Shown here one piece after another: positions 17,907 to 26,068 of a DNA stretch of 49,939 nt. The DNA is taken from positions 1 to 49,939 of the forward strand of contig NZ_MRTQ01000030.1 in the NCBI RefSeq assembly GCF_001956215.1, given 5' to 3'. The notes below the pieces were generated by a model, which ran no database searches, had not been told where the DNA came from, and worked only from the letters and a program-made list of their open reading frames with translations. The translations under genes and the position numbers were made by a program. The DNA is from Paenibacillus sp. FSL R5-0490 (GTDB lineage: Bacteria > Bacillota > Bacilli > Bacillales > Cytobacillaceae). The number at the start of each line of letters is the position of its first letter. The first letter of the stretch is position 1.

Positions 17907-18113
17907 ATGCTGACACACTTTCAATTCAAGCCTTTATATGAAAACAAACAATTGCCGGGATGGACATTTTCTTTTTACTTCAAAAAGCAAAAAGTTACCG
18001 GCATCTATCATCCTGACGGAAAAATTGAATGGACATCCGGAGATCCTGCCGGCCATGAGGAAGACTTGAAATCCCAGATTCATGAATTGATGTTATTTCA
18101 TGTATATGAATAG
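17907..18113 (+). CDS. yheE: YheE-like small protein (DUF5342)
   Basis: A 68-aa cytosolic protein matching B. subtilis YheE in layout: THFQF start, LPGWTFSFYFKKQ core, GIYHPDGKIEW, and the ending ELMLFHVYE. It is found next to yheC/yheD in Bacillus, which fits here. The function is unknown; the context suggests sporulation. The ATG at 17907 follows TGGAGG. Confidence 0.85.
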   Translation: MLTHFQFKPLYENKQLPGWTFSFYFKKQKVTGIYHPDGKIEWTSGDPAGHEEDLKSQIHELMLFHVYE

Positions 18114-18202
18114 GAAAAAAATTAGAGAATCCATGCATGACGATAAAGCTCTTTTGGAAAAATAATCCCGCCAGGATATTTCATTAAAGGAGCGATTCAC
18201 AT

Positions 18203-18388
18203 ATGGATAAGGAACGCCAGGTTACAGAGGACGTACAATATGAAGGCAGAGACAAAGCTTATATGGATATAGACAGGATCATAAACGAAGGTCTTTCCGG
18301 AGGCTCGGTCCATGGGCGCGGCGGTGATGTTAATATCGAACAAGCCAGGGAACTGCATGAGGAAGAACCTCCATATGAGGCTGAATAA
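18203..18388 (+). CDS. Hypothetical 61-aa acidic protein
   Basis: A 61-aa, highly charged, soluble protein. It has a central DRIINEGLSGGSVHG segment and an acidic end (EEEPPYEAE). It starts at 18203 behind AAAGGAG and has its own terminator directly downstream, so it is a real transcription unit. Small acidic proteins of this type are common in Bacillaceae spore-forming species; no function is known. Confidence 0.72.
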   Translation: MDKERQVTEDVQYEGRDKAYMDIDRIINEGLSGGSVHGRGGDVNIEQARELHEEEPPYEAE

Positions 18389-18390
18389 AA

Positions 18391-18423
18391 ATAAGAGGCA
18401 CCTGAATTCAGGTGCCTTTTATA
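18391..18423 (+). terminator. Intrinsic terminator after the 61-aa gene
   Basis: AGGCACCTGAATTCAGGTGCCTTTT: the arms AGGCACCTG and CAGGTGCCT are perfect, followed by TTTT. Confidence 0.9.
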
Positions 18424-18458
18424 AAGATTAAATTCAATTTATTCTGCAGTTGGATAAC

Positions 18459-18702
18459 TGTCTAGCTCCAAGCGCCATCGACTCGAGGTAATAAGCCAAT
18501 CCGGCCACAAAAGGTTAAAGAACAACCTTTCAGCCGGCTCGTCTTATGCTTGAGGCCCGCAGGACAAGGAAGGCTACGTCAGCATAAACATCGCACGACC
18601 AAAAGCGACAGCTTTTGGGAGGAAGCGGGTCATGCAGACGTAGCCACAGGACGTGGCGGTTTTAGTCTGCGTTCCTTTATAAGCGGGCGCCTTCCGCTTT
18701 TC
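18459..18702 (-). repeat. Intergenic repeat family R1, long copy
   Basis: It is bounded by TCTAGCTCCAAGCGCC at the left and GGGCGCCTTCCGCTTTT at the right. It shares AAAGGT(T)AAAGAACA-CCTT and GGCTCGTCTT blocks with the copy at 23597-23716, which lies in the opposite orientation. This copy carries an extra ~120 bp containing several hairpins, such as CCAAAAGC/GCTTTTGG. It holds no gene. Similar elements are widespread in Bacillus intergenic regions from general knowledge. Confidence 0.75.
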
Positions 18703-18705
18703 TGG

Positions 18706-18966
18706 TTATCTGCTTTTCACAATCATATTCACAGCTTCCTGGATTGCATCTTCCGCATTTTTGCCTTCATCATTTGCTTCACGGATGCATGTCTCCAGGT
18801 TTTTAGCTACAATATATCCCATTGCGCGGTCAACTGCAGAACGGACAGCAGATAATTGTGTAACAACATCCTTGCAGTGTTTTTCTTCTTCCATCATTCG
18901 GATCACACCCCGCACCTGGCCTTCCAGCCTTTTCAAGCGGTTTTTCATTTCAGGTGTATATTCCAT
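18706..18966 (-). CDS. CsoR/FrmR-family repressor, CstR/YrkD-like (sulfur-sensing type)
   Basis: An 86-aa all-helical DUF156 repressor. The first Cys is in KHCKDV (near 35). The second site reads NLETC, so the residue four before the second Cys, His in copper-binding CsoR, is Asn. A Cys-Asn-Cys pattern is that of CstR and B. subtilis YrkD, which sense persulfides through their two Cys rather than Cu(I). The start is ATG at 18966 behind GAGGAG; the frame is open to 18975. No rhodanese or sulfurtransferase gene is adjacent, so its targets are elsewhere or itself. Its stop codon lies 4 bp from the R1 repeat. Confidence 0.85.
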   Translation of the reverse strand: MEYTPEMKNRLKRLEGQVRGVIRMMEEEKHCKDVVTQLSAVRSAVDRAMGYIVAKNLETCIREANDEGKNAEDAIQEAVNMIVKSR

Positions 18967-19094
18967 GAGTCTCACTCCTCACACTCTCAATTCCCTTTAT
19001 AGAAACATTCACAGATTAAGTTAATTTTTTCAATTAAATTATAACTGCTATAATATAAGAAACACAAAAATTTATCAAACCAAAGGGTAAAGAT

Positions 19095-19988
19095 ATGTTA
19101 AACAAATTACATGACCGGTATCCGGGCTCTCAACTTCAATTTATAAAACCTGATTTTAGCTATAATTCTGATTTGTACTGGTTTCATCATGAGGAGTCAG
19201 GCCAATGGCTTGGCATTCCAGCTCAAGAGGTATCCTCAGATAGTCTGATGGTATTGAAAACTTTGTTTGAATTCCATGACAGCTCCATTCACCTTGCCCC
19301 TGCTGCCCAAGCCTGGTTTCAATACTTATTTTCAAATGGGGATCATCCGTCATTCGCAAAAGATGTTCCGTACAGGCTGATTCAATTCAAAATGTCTGAG
19401 GGCGAATGGATACGTGAGGATATGGAAGCTGCTTTTAGAGGTTTTTTTGAAAAGGACATAACGATTTTATGGAACGGGAAAGCCACAGGGGTCATCATTG
19501 AAGAGAGTAAAGACTCTCTTGCGGAAGAAGAATTCCTTGCTGTTTCCAATGCTTTAGAAAGTGATTTTTTTGTGAAAACAGCCTTTTACATTGGCATTCC
19601 GAATAAGACGGGAACACAATTACACCAGCTTTTCAAAGAAGAACAGCTTCTATTCGAGCAGGCTTCCTCATTGCTTCCAGCTGAAAGAGTGCTGAATTTT
19701 GAAAAACTCTTCCCCTCTCTTATCACTGGCCATCTGGATGCATTTTTAAAAAAGAGCCTGCTTTCACGCCTTTCTTTACTGGAAGAGGACCCTGAACTCC
19801 TGCACACGATAAAAGTGTTTTTACAGAACAGCTCCAATGTTTCATTAACGGCGAAAAAATTGTATATTCACCGGAATACTCTGCAGTACAGACTTGATAA
19901 GTTCACAGAGAAGACCGGCATTCAGTTAAAGGACTTTAACAGCGCGCTGACTGTTTATTTAGCCTGTTTGCTGATTGAGCAAACCTGA
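19095..19988 (+). CDS. PucR-type transcriptional regulator
   Basis: A 297-aa protein with the PucR C-terminal helix-turn-helix at residues ~240-295 (NVSLTAKKLYIHRNTLQYRLDKF pattern, with the RNTLxYRL signature). The N-terminal ~230 residues are a sensing region with no domain I can name. It directly precedes msmX on the same strand (115-bp gap), so regulation of sugar uptake is a reasonable inference. The ATG follows AAAGGGTAAAGAT. Confidence 0.83.
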   Translation: MLNKLHDRYPGSQLQFIKPDFSYNSDLYWFHHEESGQWLGIPAQEVSSDSLMVLKTLFEFHDSSIHLAPAAQAWFQYLFSNGDHPSFAKDVPYRLIQFKMSEGEWIREDMEAAFRGFFEKDITILWNGKATGVIIEESKDSLAEEEFLAVSNALESDFFVKTAFYIGIPNKTGTQLHQLFKEEQLLFEQASSLLPAERVLNFEKLFPSLITGHLDAFLKKSLLSRLSLLEEDPELLHTIKVFLQNSSNVSLTAKKLYIHRNTLQYRLDKFTEKTGIQLKDFNSALTVYLACLLIEQT

Positions 19989-20003
19989 CTTGAGCACATT
20001 GCA

Positions 20004-20017
20004 TAAAAACGCTTTCA
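20004..20017 (-). promoter_or_regulatory. Candidate cre (CcpA) site before msmX
   Basis: The minus strand reads TGAAAGCGTTTTTA, one mismatch (C to T at position 13) from TGWAANCGNTNWCA. It lies 87 bp upstream of the msmX start and could place msmX under catabolite repression. Confidence 0.45.
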
Positions 20018-20103
20018 GTTTTTTTGTGCAGTTTGGCCATATGGGAAAACCCTCATATCCATTAAACTGTTATTAAGAAAAAGATTATTGGGAGGTTACC
20101 CTG

Positions 20104-21213
20104 ATGGCAGAATTAAAACTCGATAACATTTATAAAATTTATGATAATAAAGTTACAGCTGTAGAAGATTTTAACCTTCATATTAAAGATAAGGAATTTA
20201 TTGTTTTTGTCGGTCCTTCCGGCTGCGGAAAATCCACAACTCTCCGTATGATTGCAGGTCTTGAGGAAATTTCAAAAGGCGACTTCTATATCGATGAGAA
20301 GCGTGTCAACGATGTTCCGCCAAAAGATCGTGATATTGCAATGGTTTTCCAGAACTATGCACTTTATCCGCATATGTCCGTGTACGATAACATGGCTTTT
20401 GGCCTTAAACTTCGTAAGTTTCCAAAGGATGAAATCGACCGCCGTGTAAAAGAGGCAGCAAAAATTCTGGGGCTTGAGCCTTATCTTGACCGCAAGCCAA
20501 AAGCATTGTCAGGCGGACAGCGCCAGCGTGTAGCTTTGGGCCGTGCGATTGTCCGTGATGCAAAGGTATTCCTCATGGACGAGCCTTTATCAAACCTTGA
20601 TGCAAAGCTACGTGTTCAAATGCGTGCAGAAATTGCCAAGCTTCACCAGCGTCTTCAAACAACTACTATCTATGTAACACATGACCAGACAGAGGCCATG
20701 ACAATGGCTACCCGCCTTGTTGTTATGAAGGATGGAGTGATCCAGCAGGTTGGCGCACCAAAAGAAGTGTATGAAAAGCCTGAAAACGTATTTGTAGGCG
20801 GATTTATCGGCTCACCTGCCATGAACTTCTTTAACGGAACGCTTGAAGACGGCAAATTTATTATTGGCAAAACTCAGATTGCAGTCCCTGAAGGTAAAAT
20901 GAAGGTTCTTCGTGAACAGGGATATACAGGCAAAAACATTATCCTTGGCATTCGGCCGGAAGACATTCACGATGAGCCGGTGTTTATTGATGCATCTGCC
21001 GGTTCAAAAATTAATACCCGCATTGACGTTTCAGAACTGACTGGTGCTGAAACAATGATTTACTCAAGCATCGAAGGCCAGGATTTCGTTGCACGCGTGG
21101 ATTCCCGCACAGATATTAAGCCGGGCCAAAACCTTGAGCTTGCTTTCGATATGAACAAAGCGCATTTCTTTGATGCAGACCATGAAAGAAGAATCCGTTC
21201 TGAAAAAGAATAA
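20104..21213 (+). CDS. msmX: Multi-sugar ABC importer ATPase, MsmX/UgpC type
   Basis: A 369-aa CUT1-type ATPase. Walker A GPSGCGKST (38-46), Q-loop VFQNYALYPHM, signature LSGGQRQRVALGR (near 135), Walker B VFLMDEPLSNLD and H-loop YVTHDQTEA are all intact. The C-terminal ~130 residues are the regulatory OB-like MalK/UgpC domain (GIRPEDIHDE). It is encoded without permease or binding-protein genes, typical of MsmX, which energises several sugar importers encoded elsewhere. SD GGGAGG; terminator at 21221. Confidence 0.93.
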   Translation: MAELKLDNIYKIYDNKVTAVEDFNLHIKDKEFIVFVGPSGCGKSTTLRMIAGLEEISKGDFYIDEKRVNDVPPKDRDIAMVFQNYALYPHMSVYDNMAFGLKLRKFPKDEIDRRVKEAAKILGLEPYLDRKPKALSGGQRQRVALGRAIVRDAKVFLMDEPLSNLDAKLRVQMRAEIAKLHQRLQTTTIYVTHDQTEAMTMATRLVVMKDGVIQQVGAPKEVYEKPENVFVGGFIGSPAMNFFNGTLEDGKFIIGKTQIAVPEGKMKVLREQGYTGKNIILGIRPEDIHDEPVFIDASAGSKINTRIDVSELTGAETMIYSSIEGQDFVARVDSRTDIKPGQNLELAFDMNKAHFFDADHERRIRSEKE

Positions 21214-21218
21214 CATTG

Positions 21219-21248
21219 AAGCCCCGTCAAAGCTGACGGGGTTTTTAA
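21219..21248 (+). terminator. Intrinsic terminator of msmX
   Basis: CCCCGTCA pairs with TGACGGGG, followed by TTTTTAAT. Confidence 0.9.
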
Positions 21249-21302
21249 TACTGTCTCCCTCAACCTCTCCGTAACAAGGTGCTGCCGCCATCTATATTCA
21301 TT

Positions 21303-21545
21303 CTACTCTTTGATAAATTTTACCGAATCATGGCCGCATGATGGACACTTCAGCAAATGGGGGCATTCCTCCTGCTGATAATCCCGGGGATAGCCATCTT
21401 CCATTTTCATCTGGTCAATTGGCATATAAGCACTATAATCATCGTAATAGTCCATTACTCTTCCACTGTCCTCCATCCTGCTTCCGCAGGAGCTGCAGGC
21501 TGCTTTGATTTTTTCAAAGCCGTTGCAGACTGGGCAAATAGCCAT
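21303..21545 (-). CDS. Small zinc-ribbon protein
   Basis: An 80-aa protein with three Cys pairs: CPVC (4-7), CSSC (17-20) and, near the C terminus, CPHLLKCPSCGHD. The first two pairs form one zinc knuckle; the last group may form a second. The middle is acidic and Tyr-rich (YYDDYSAYMPIDQM). The start ATG at 21545 follows GAGAGG. The function is unknown; zinc binding is inferred from the Cys spacing. Confidence 0.75.
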   Translation of the reverse strand: MAICPVCNGFEKIKAACSSCGSRMEDSGRVMDYYDDYSAYMPIDQMKMEDGYPRDYQQEECPHLLKCPSCGHDSVKFIKE

Positions 21546-21666
21546 TCAAATCCTCTCACTTTCGTTTTCTTTGCTGATATTTATTATGATTTGTCTGTTT
21601 AATCTTCGTTATGTAAGACTCTTAATCAGAGGATTTTCTCAGGAAAAAATTCCCGATTTCCTGAAA

Positions 21667-21697
21667 GAATAAACTTTTATAAATCAAACATAATAGA
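21667..21697 (+). promoter_or_regulatory. Candidate SigG promoter of the second SASP gene
   Basis: AGAATA (starting near 21667), then 17 bp, then CATAATA (near 21690-21696). This fits the forespore SigG pattern (TGAATA - 17/18 - CATACTA), as expected for a SASP gene. The start site would give a leader of about 140 nt. Confidence 0.6.
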
Positions 21698-21738
21698 GAG
21701 TAAACACAGCGGCATCAAGCATTCGCAGTGAAAACCGA

Positions 21739-21801
21739 TGGGTTACGCCAGGCAGTGGAGCAGGACAAAATCCTTGCGCTGGTGCAATTCCAGCTAACCC
21801 A
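21739..21801 (+). ncRNA. Structured 5' leader of the second SASP gene
   Basis: TGGGTTA (21739-21745) is perfectly complementary to TAACCCA (21795-21801). Inside are GCAGGA/TCCTTGC (21760-21777) and GCTGG/CCAGC (21778-21794), giving a multibranch fold that ends 40 nt before the start codon. The first SASP gene has no such leader. No known RNA family was recognised. Confidence 0.45.
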
Positions 21802-21841
21802 GCCAAAAACCAATACACTAATATTTCGAGGAGGAAATCAC

Positions 21842-22060
21842 ATGAACAACCAATCATCTAGCAGAAGCAATTCCTCAAACCAATTACTAGTACCAGGAGT
21901 AGCTCAAGCACTTGATCAAATGAAGTACGAAATCGCTACTGAATTTGGTGTAAACCTTGGTGCAGAAACAACTTCCCGCGCTAACGGATCTGTTGGGGGA
22001 GAAATCACAAAACGCCTTGTACAAATGGCTGAACAACAGCTTGGCGGCGGTTCTTTCTAA
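21842..22060 (+). CDS. Alpha/beta-type small acid-soluble spore protein
   Basis: A 72-aa SASP nearly identical in its core to the one at 9825 ([39 protein letters not shown] end), with a Ser/Asn-rich N terminus. The start ATG at 21842 follows CGAGGAGGAAATCAC. A frame open to 21728 runs through a structured leader and is rejected. The product binds DNA in the spore core. SigG control is suggested by the upstream promoter match. Confidence 0.96.
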   Translation: MNNQSSSRSNSSNQLLVPGVAQALDQMKYEIATEFGVNLGAETTSRANGSVGGEITKRLVQMAEQQLGGGSF

Positions 22061-22089
22061 TAAAGCAAGATAACAATTGAATAAATATG

Positions 22090-22128
22090 GCTTTGGCCCT
22101 CCTTCTTGAAAGGGGGGCCATTTTATAT
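22090..22128. terminator. Bidirectional terminator between the SASP gene and fumC
   Basis: TGGCCCTCCTT pairs with AGGGGGGCCA, with TTTTATATTT on the plus side and A-rich sequence on the other. It serves two convergent genes. Confidence 0.85.
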
Positions 22129-23511
22129 TTAGACCATCTTTTCGGGCACAACCCAATTCTCATATTGTTCTTCCGTGATATACCCTGTTTTTAAGGCTGC
22201 TTCTTTCAAGGTTGTATTCTCCCTGAATGCGAGTTTGGCAATTTCCGCTGCTTTTTCATAGCCTATATGTGGATTGAGTGCCGTTACAAGCATTAGTGAT
22301 CTCTCAACATGGCCATTAATCACTTCTTTATTTGCCTCCAGTCCCATCATGCATTTTTCATTAAAAGAGGCCATTCCATCTGCAAGAATACTGATGCTTT
22401 GAAGAAGATTATAGATAATAACAGGCTTGAACACATTCAATTCAAAATTCCCCTGACTTGCCGCGAATCCAATCGAGGCATCATTTCCAAAGACCTGGCA
22501 AACCACCATCGTAAGGGCTTCGCTTTGTGTCGGATTAACTTTGCCAGGCATGATTGAACTGCCTGGTTCATTTGCAGGGATCGATAATTCCCCAATTCCG
22601 CTGCGCGGCCCGCTTGAAAGCCAGCGTACATCGTTGGCTATTTTCATCAGATCTGCTGCCAGCCCCTTCAATGTCCCATGAAAATGGACAATTTCATTAT
22701 GGCTGGTCAGTGCCTGAAATTTATTGTCCGACGAACGGAATGAATAGCCTGTAAGTCTGGAAATTTCGTTTGCCATTTCAGGTCCAAATGATTTCTCTGC
22801 ATTAATGCCCGTTCCGACTGCTGTACCGCCAATGGCTAAGTCAAGCAGATACTGCTTTGCGTCCATAAGCATCTTTTCATTCTTTTCAAGCATGGCACGC
22901 CAGCCGCTGATTTCCTGACCTAATGTAAGAGGTGTTGCATCCTGTAAATGGGTCCTGCCTATTTTGACGATTGATTTGAAGGCCTCTTCTTTCGATTTAA
23001 CCGTCCTTATTAATTCCTTCAATGACGGAAGCAGCTTTTGCTCCGCCTCCGTATAAGCTGCGATATGCATGGCAGTCGGAAAAGTATCATTGGAGCTTTG
23101 AGACATGTTGACATCATCATTTGGATGCACCTTACTATCTCGAATTCCCTTCTCAGCCAGCAGTTCATTCGCCCTTTTGGCGACAACCTCGTTTACATTC
23201 ATATTTGATTGTGTGCCGCTCCCTGTCTGCCATACAGCCAGCGGAAAGTGGCTGTCAAACTTATGGTTTAGAACTTCATCGCAAGCCCCTGTGATAGCTT
23301 CCATTTTGTCATGGGAAAGCTTCCCTAGACTGTTGTTGACTACTGCAGCTGAACGCTTTATCTTGGCAAATGCATAAATTACTTCCATCGGCATCTTTTC
23401 AATGCCTATTTTAAAGTTATCCTTGCTCCGCTGTGTCTGGGCTCCCCAATATTTATCAGCGGGAACCTTCACTTCGCCTAGAGTATCTTTCTCAATTCTA
23501 AAATCAGCCAA
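22129..23511 (-). CDS. fumC: Class II fumarate hydratase
   Basis: A 460-aa TCA-cycle enzyme interconverting fumarate and malate (called citG in B. subtilis). The aspartase/fumarase signature [11 protein letters not shown] is near residue 316. Other conserved blocks are the [13 protein letters not shown] and [10 protein letters not shown] segments with the catalytic His. The ATG at 23517 lies within 1 nt of the SD AAGGAGG, so the TTG at 23511, 7 nt from it, is the more likely start and matches the CitG N terminus ([17 protein letters not shown]). Class II enzymes use no iron-sulfur cluster. Confidence 0.95.
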   Translation of the reverse strand: MADFRIEKDTLGEVKVPADKYWGAQTQRSKDNFKIGIEKMPMEVIYAFAKIKRSAAVVNNSLGKLSHDKMEAITGACDEVLNHKFDSHFPLAVWQTGSGTQSNMNVNEVVAKRANELLAEKGIRDSKVHPNDDVNMSQSSNDTFPTAMHIAAYTEAEQKLLPSLKELIRTVKSKEEAFKSIVKIGRTHLQDATPLTLGQEISGWRAMLEKNEKMLMDAKQYLLDLAIGGTAVGTGINAEKSFGPEMANEISRLTGYSFRSSDNKFQALTSHNEIVHFHGTLKGLAADLMKIANDVRWLSSGPRSGIGELSIPANEPGSSIMPGKVNPTQSEALTMVVCQVFGNDASIGFAASQGNFELNVFKPVIIYNLLQSISILADGMASFNEKCMMGLEANKEVINGHVERSLMLVTALNPHIGYEKAAEIAKLAFRENTTLKEAALKTGYITEEQYENWVVPEKMV

Positions 23512-23596
23512 TTTCATACCTCCTTAAATGATTATTATGTTTCCTTTATATTCTTTTCCCTTATTTTCAAAATTTAATGATAAAAATCAGCAAAAC

Positions 23597-23716
23597 AAAA
23601 GCGGAAGCGCCTTGCTCATCCCCGAAATGTACAAGACGAGCCGCTCGGGAAGGTGTTCTTTACCTTTCTGGGCGGCTCGGCTTGTGACCTCGAGGGGGCA
23701 GGCGCTGGAGCTAGAT
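23597..23716 (+). repeat. Intergenic repeat family R1, short copy
   Basis: It begins AAAAGCGGAAGCGCC and ends GGCGCTGGAGCTAGA, which form imperfect inverted termini. An inner inverted pair, GAGCCGCTCGGGAAGGTG/CACCTTTC-type, gives a hairpin. It is the same family as 18459-18702 (opposite strand) and 46658-46700 (partial). It fills the gap upstream of fumC and carries no gene. Confidence 0.78.
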
Positions 23717-23773
23717 GCAAACACTCTTCCACAGAGTTATTCTCTTCGTTCAATTTTATAGTTTCCTCTACAA

Positions 23774-23799
23774 TAAAAAAACTGCCTGGCTAGGCAGCC
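23774..23799 (-). terminator. Terminator of the 27-aa membrane peptide gene
   Basis: CTGCCTAGCCAGGCAG on the minus strand (arms CTGCCT/AGGCAG) followed by TTTTTT. Confidence 0.85.
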
Positions 23800-23804
23800 G
23801 GCAG

Positions 23805-23888
23805 CTATGCTTTTATAATTGTATATCCAATGAAGTATCCCAGAACCATAATACTTGCAATCACCAAGGTAATAGAAAATTCCTCCAT
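23805..23888 (-). CDS. 27-aa single-pass membrane peptide
   Basis: The ATG at 23888 sits behind GGAGGAGATTATA. A 27-codon product begins MEEFSIT and is then almost entirely hydrophobic to the end (GYFIGYTIIKA), which gives one transmembrane helix. A strong terminator follows the stop codon after 6 bp. The complete SD-ORF-terminator arrangement argues for a real gene. The function is unknown. Confidence 0.6.
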   Translation of the reverse strand: MEEFSITLVIASIMVLGYFIGYTIIKA

Positions 23889-24028
23889 TATAATCTCCTC
23901 CAGATATGTGTGATAACATAAGATTATCATGTATACAGGATTACAAATTCTTTATACCAGTACTATTCTGTGTCTGAAGTATGAATTTTTTTTGAACAAA
24001 GTCCCTTCTAGAATAAAACCATATTTAA

Positions 24029-24055
24029 TAAGAAAGCGCCAGCTGGCGCTTTCCC
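24029..24055 (-). terminator. Intrinsic terminator of the yheI-yheH operon
   Basis: GAAAGCGCCAGCTGGCGCTTTC is a perfect palindrome followed, on the minus strand, by TTATTAAA. It abuts the yheH stop codon. Confidence 0.8.
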
Positions 24056-26068
24056 CTATCCTGCAAGTGTTGAACCCTGCTGGAGCTGATACATCTGATA
24101 ATATTTGCCCTTTTGCTCCATTAACTCATCATGGGTACCTTTTTCAACGATCCTGCCCCTATCCAGAACGAGGATTTGATCAGCATTTCGGATTGTCGAA
24201 AGCCGATGGGCGATGATAAAGGTGGTTCTTCCTTTTTTCAGGACGTCCATGGCTTCCTGGATAATTAATTCTGTTTCAGTGTCTATGCTTGATGTTGCTT
24301 CGTCCAGGATCAGAATGGCCGGATCAAAAGCAAGGGCACGAGCAAACGAAATGAGCTGCCTCTGCCCGCTGGAGAGCGTGCTCCCCTTCTCAATAACCGG
24401 CTCATCAAAGCCTTTTTCAAGATGCTGAAATATCTTATCTGCTCCGACATCCTTCAGGGCTTTTTCCACTTTCTCCCGCGGTATTTTAGGATCATCAAGG
24501 CTGACATTGGAAGCAATCGTTCCGGTGAACAAAAATGGATCCTGAAGGACGATTCCCATATGCTTTCTGAGCTCCTGCCTTGGAATCTGTTTTATATCAA
24601 TGCCATCAATCATAATTTTCCCTTCCTGGCAATCATAAAAACGGAAAAGAAGATTCATGATCGAACTTTTCCCTGAGCCGGTATGGCCAACCAGCGCAAC
24701 TGTCTCTCCGTGCTTTGCTTCAAAATTAAGATCCTTCAGCACATATTCCTTCTCCTTATAGCCGAAGTGCACATGATCAAAAGTGACATTCCCTTTATAG
24801 CGGGATATTTTATTATCACTGATATCAATGCCTTCTTCATCAAGCAGTTTGAAGACTCGTTCACCGGCAACCAATGCCTGTTCGAGATTGGCCAGTTGGT
24901 TGACAATGCCCTGCACAGGCTGAAACAGGCGGTTAATATAGTCCACAAAAGCATATAGCATCCCAAGTGAAATGACAGCTGCCGCATTGAGCGACTCTCC
25001 TCCGAAGTACCAGATAAATGCAACAAAAACCACATTTCTCAGCACGCCAACTAGATTATGAGATGTAAGAGAATTCAGGCTCAAAAGTTTATTTTGAAAG
25101 GTAAAATGCTCTGTATTCAGCTTTTCAAAATCCTTCTGTGTATCTTTTTCACGGCCAAACGCCTGAATAATGTTCATTCCCTGTATCGATTCGTTCACCA
25201 TGCCATTGATATCACTCACCCTGGAACGGATAACGTGATTGTACTTTGATGCATACTTACGGTACACAATCGCCCATACATATAAAATCGGGAGCAGGAT
25301 TAAACATATGGCAGCAAGCTTGGCATTTAAAATAAACAAAGCGATATAAATACCTGAAATATATATGGCACTTGTAAAAAAGGTTGCCAATACAGTCACA
25401 TAAAGCTCACGGATGGCTTCGGTATCATTGGTTATACGAGCAACCACCTTGCCTGCCGGAAGATTATCAAAATAACTGATTGGCAGCCTTTGTATCTGCC
25501 CGAAGACATCCTCTCTCATTTGCTGGATAATCCTATTTGCTGACTTTTGCAGAAAGAAACGCTGGCCGTACTGAAAAAATGCAGCGATAACCAGTAATCC
25601 AAAGTAAAAGGCCAAAAGCTGAACAATCTTAGGAATCTCGGGTGAGTAGAATAGCATTAATTCTTCACCAGTCAATGCCTTCCCTGCATAAGTTTCGGTT
25701 TGGCCGCTTTTTTCAATAAAGAGTATGCCCTCTTTGAAGGTTCGCTCTCCATCAAAAGCAATGTCACCACTGATAAAGACGAATTGGCTTCCAGCCTGCA
25801 GGATGCGGGCCTGATCAATTTTCCGCTCACCCTGATCAAGGTTTTGCTCCTTTTTATAAAACTGGCCATCATACTCCACAGCATCTTTTCCGCCTTCTGT
25901 CTGATACCAGACAGATTCTATGCCAAGGATATGGTCATCAATCATCTTCTTCGCGATGAATGGCCCTGCCAGATCTGCTGCTACAGCGACTGTAAGCATC
26001 AGCAATGCCGCAATAATCGTTTTTTTATAATGAAGTGCATACTGGAATAACCGCTTTCCTGTGGTCAT
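24056..26068 (-). CDS. yheH: Multidrug ABC exporter subunit YheH (BmrD type)
   Basis: A 670-aa half-transporter with an N-terminal six-helix domain and a C-terminal ATPase. Between the first two membrane helices (residues ~45-140) is a large hydrophilic insert, as in the extracellular domain of BmrD. Walker A GHTGSGKSS (near 460), signature LSSGQRQLISFARAL and Walker B ILILDEATSSID keep the catalytic Glu. It overlaps yheI as ATGA and forms a heterodimer with it by family knowledge. Length is close to B. subtilis YheH. Drug or peptide export from the cytosol or inner leaflet is expected. Confidence 0.93.
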   Translation of the reverse strand: MTTGKRLFQYALHYKKTIIAALLMLTVAVAADLAGPFIAKKMIDDHILGIESVWYQTEGGKDAVEYDGQFYKKEQNLDQGERKIDQARILQAGSQFVFISGDIAFDGERTFKEGILFIEKSGQTETYAGKALTGEELMLFYSPEIPKIVQLLAFYFGLLVIAAFFQYGQRFFLQKSANRIIQQMREDVFGQIQRLPISYFDNLPAGKVVARITNDTEAIRELYVTVLATFFTSAIYISGIYIALFILNAKLAAICLILLPILYVWAIVYRKYASKYNHVIRSRVSDINGMVNESIQGMNIIQAFGREKDTQKDFEKLNTEHFTFQNKLLSLNSLTSHNLVGVLRNVVFVAFIWYFGGESLNAAAVISLGMLYAFVDYINRLFQPVQGIVNQLANLEQALVAGERVFKLLDEEGIDISDNKISRYKGNVTFDHVHFGYKEKEYVLKDLNFEAKHGETVALVGHTGSGKSSIMNLLFRFYDCQEGKIMIDGIDIKQIPRQELRKHMGIVLQDPFLFTGTIASNVSLDDPKIPREKVEKALKDVGADKIFQHLEKGFDEPVIEKGSTLSSGQRQLISFARALAFDPAILILDEATSSIDTETELIIQEAMDVLKKGRTTFIIAHRLSTIRNADQILVLDRGRIVEKGTHDELMEQKGKYYQMYQLQQGSTLAG

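Noticed and set aside
18459..18702. CRISPR array or IS element at the R1 repeats
   Set aside because: There are no regularly spaced identical repeats, no transposase gene and no spacer structure.
19989..20040. Terminator between the PucR-type gene and msmX
   Set aside because: A T-rich tract is present, but no convincing stem precedes it; the two genes may be cotranscribed.
21728..22060. 110-aa SASP form starting at 21728
   Set aside because: It runs through a hairpin-forming leader and bypasses a strong SD before the ATG at 21842; SASPs of this type are about 60-75 residues.
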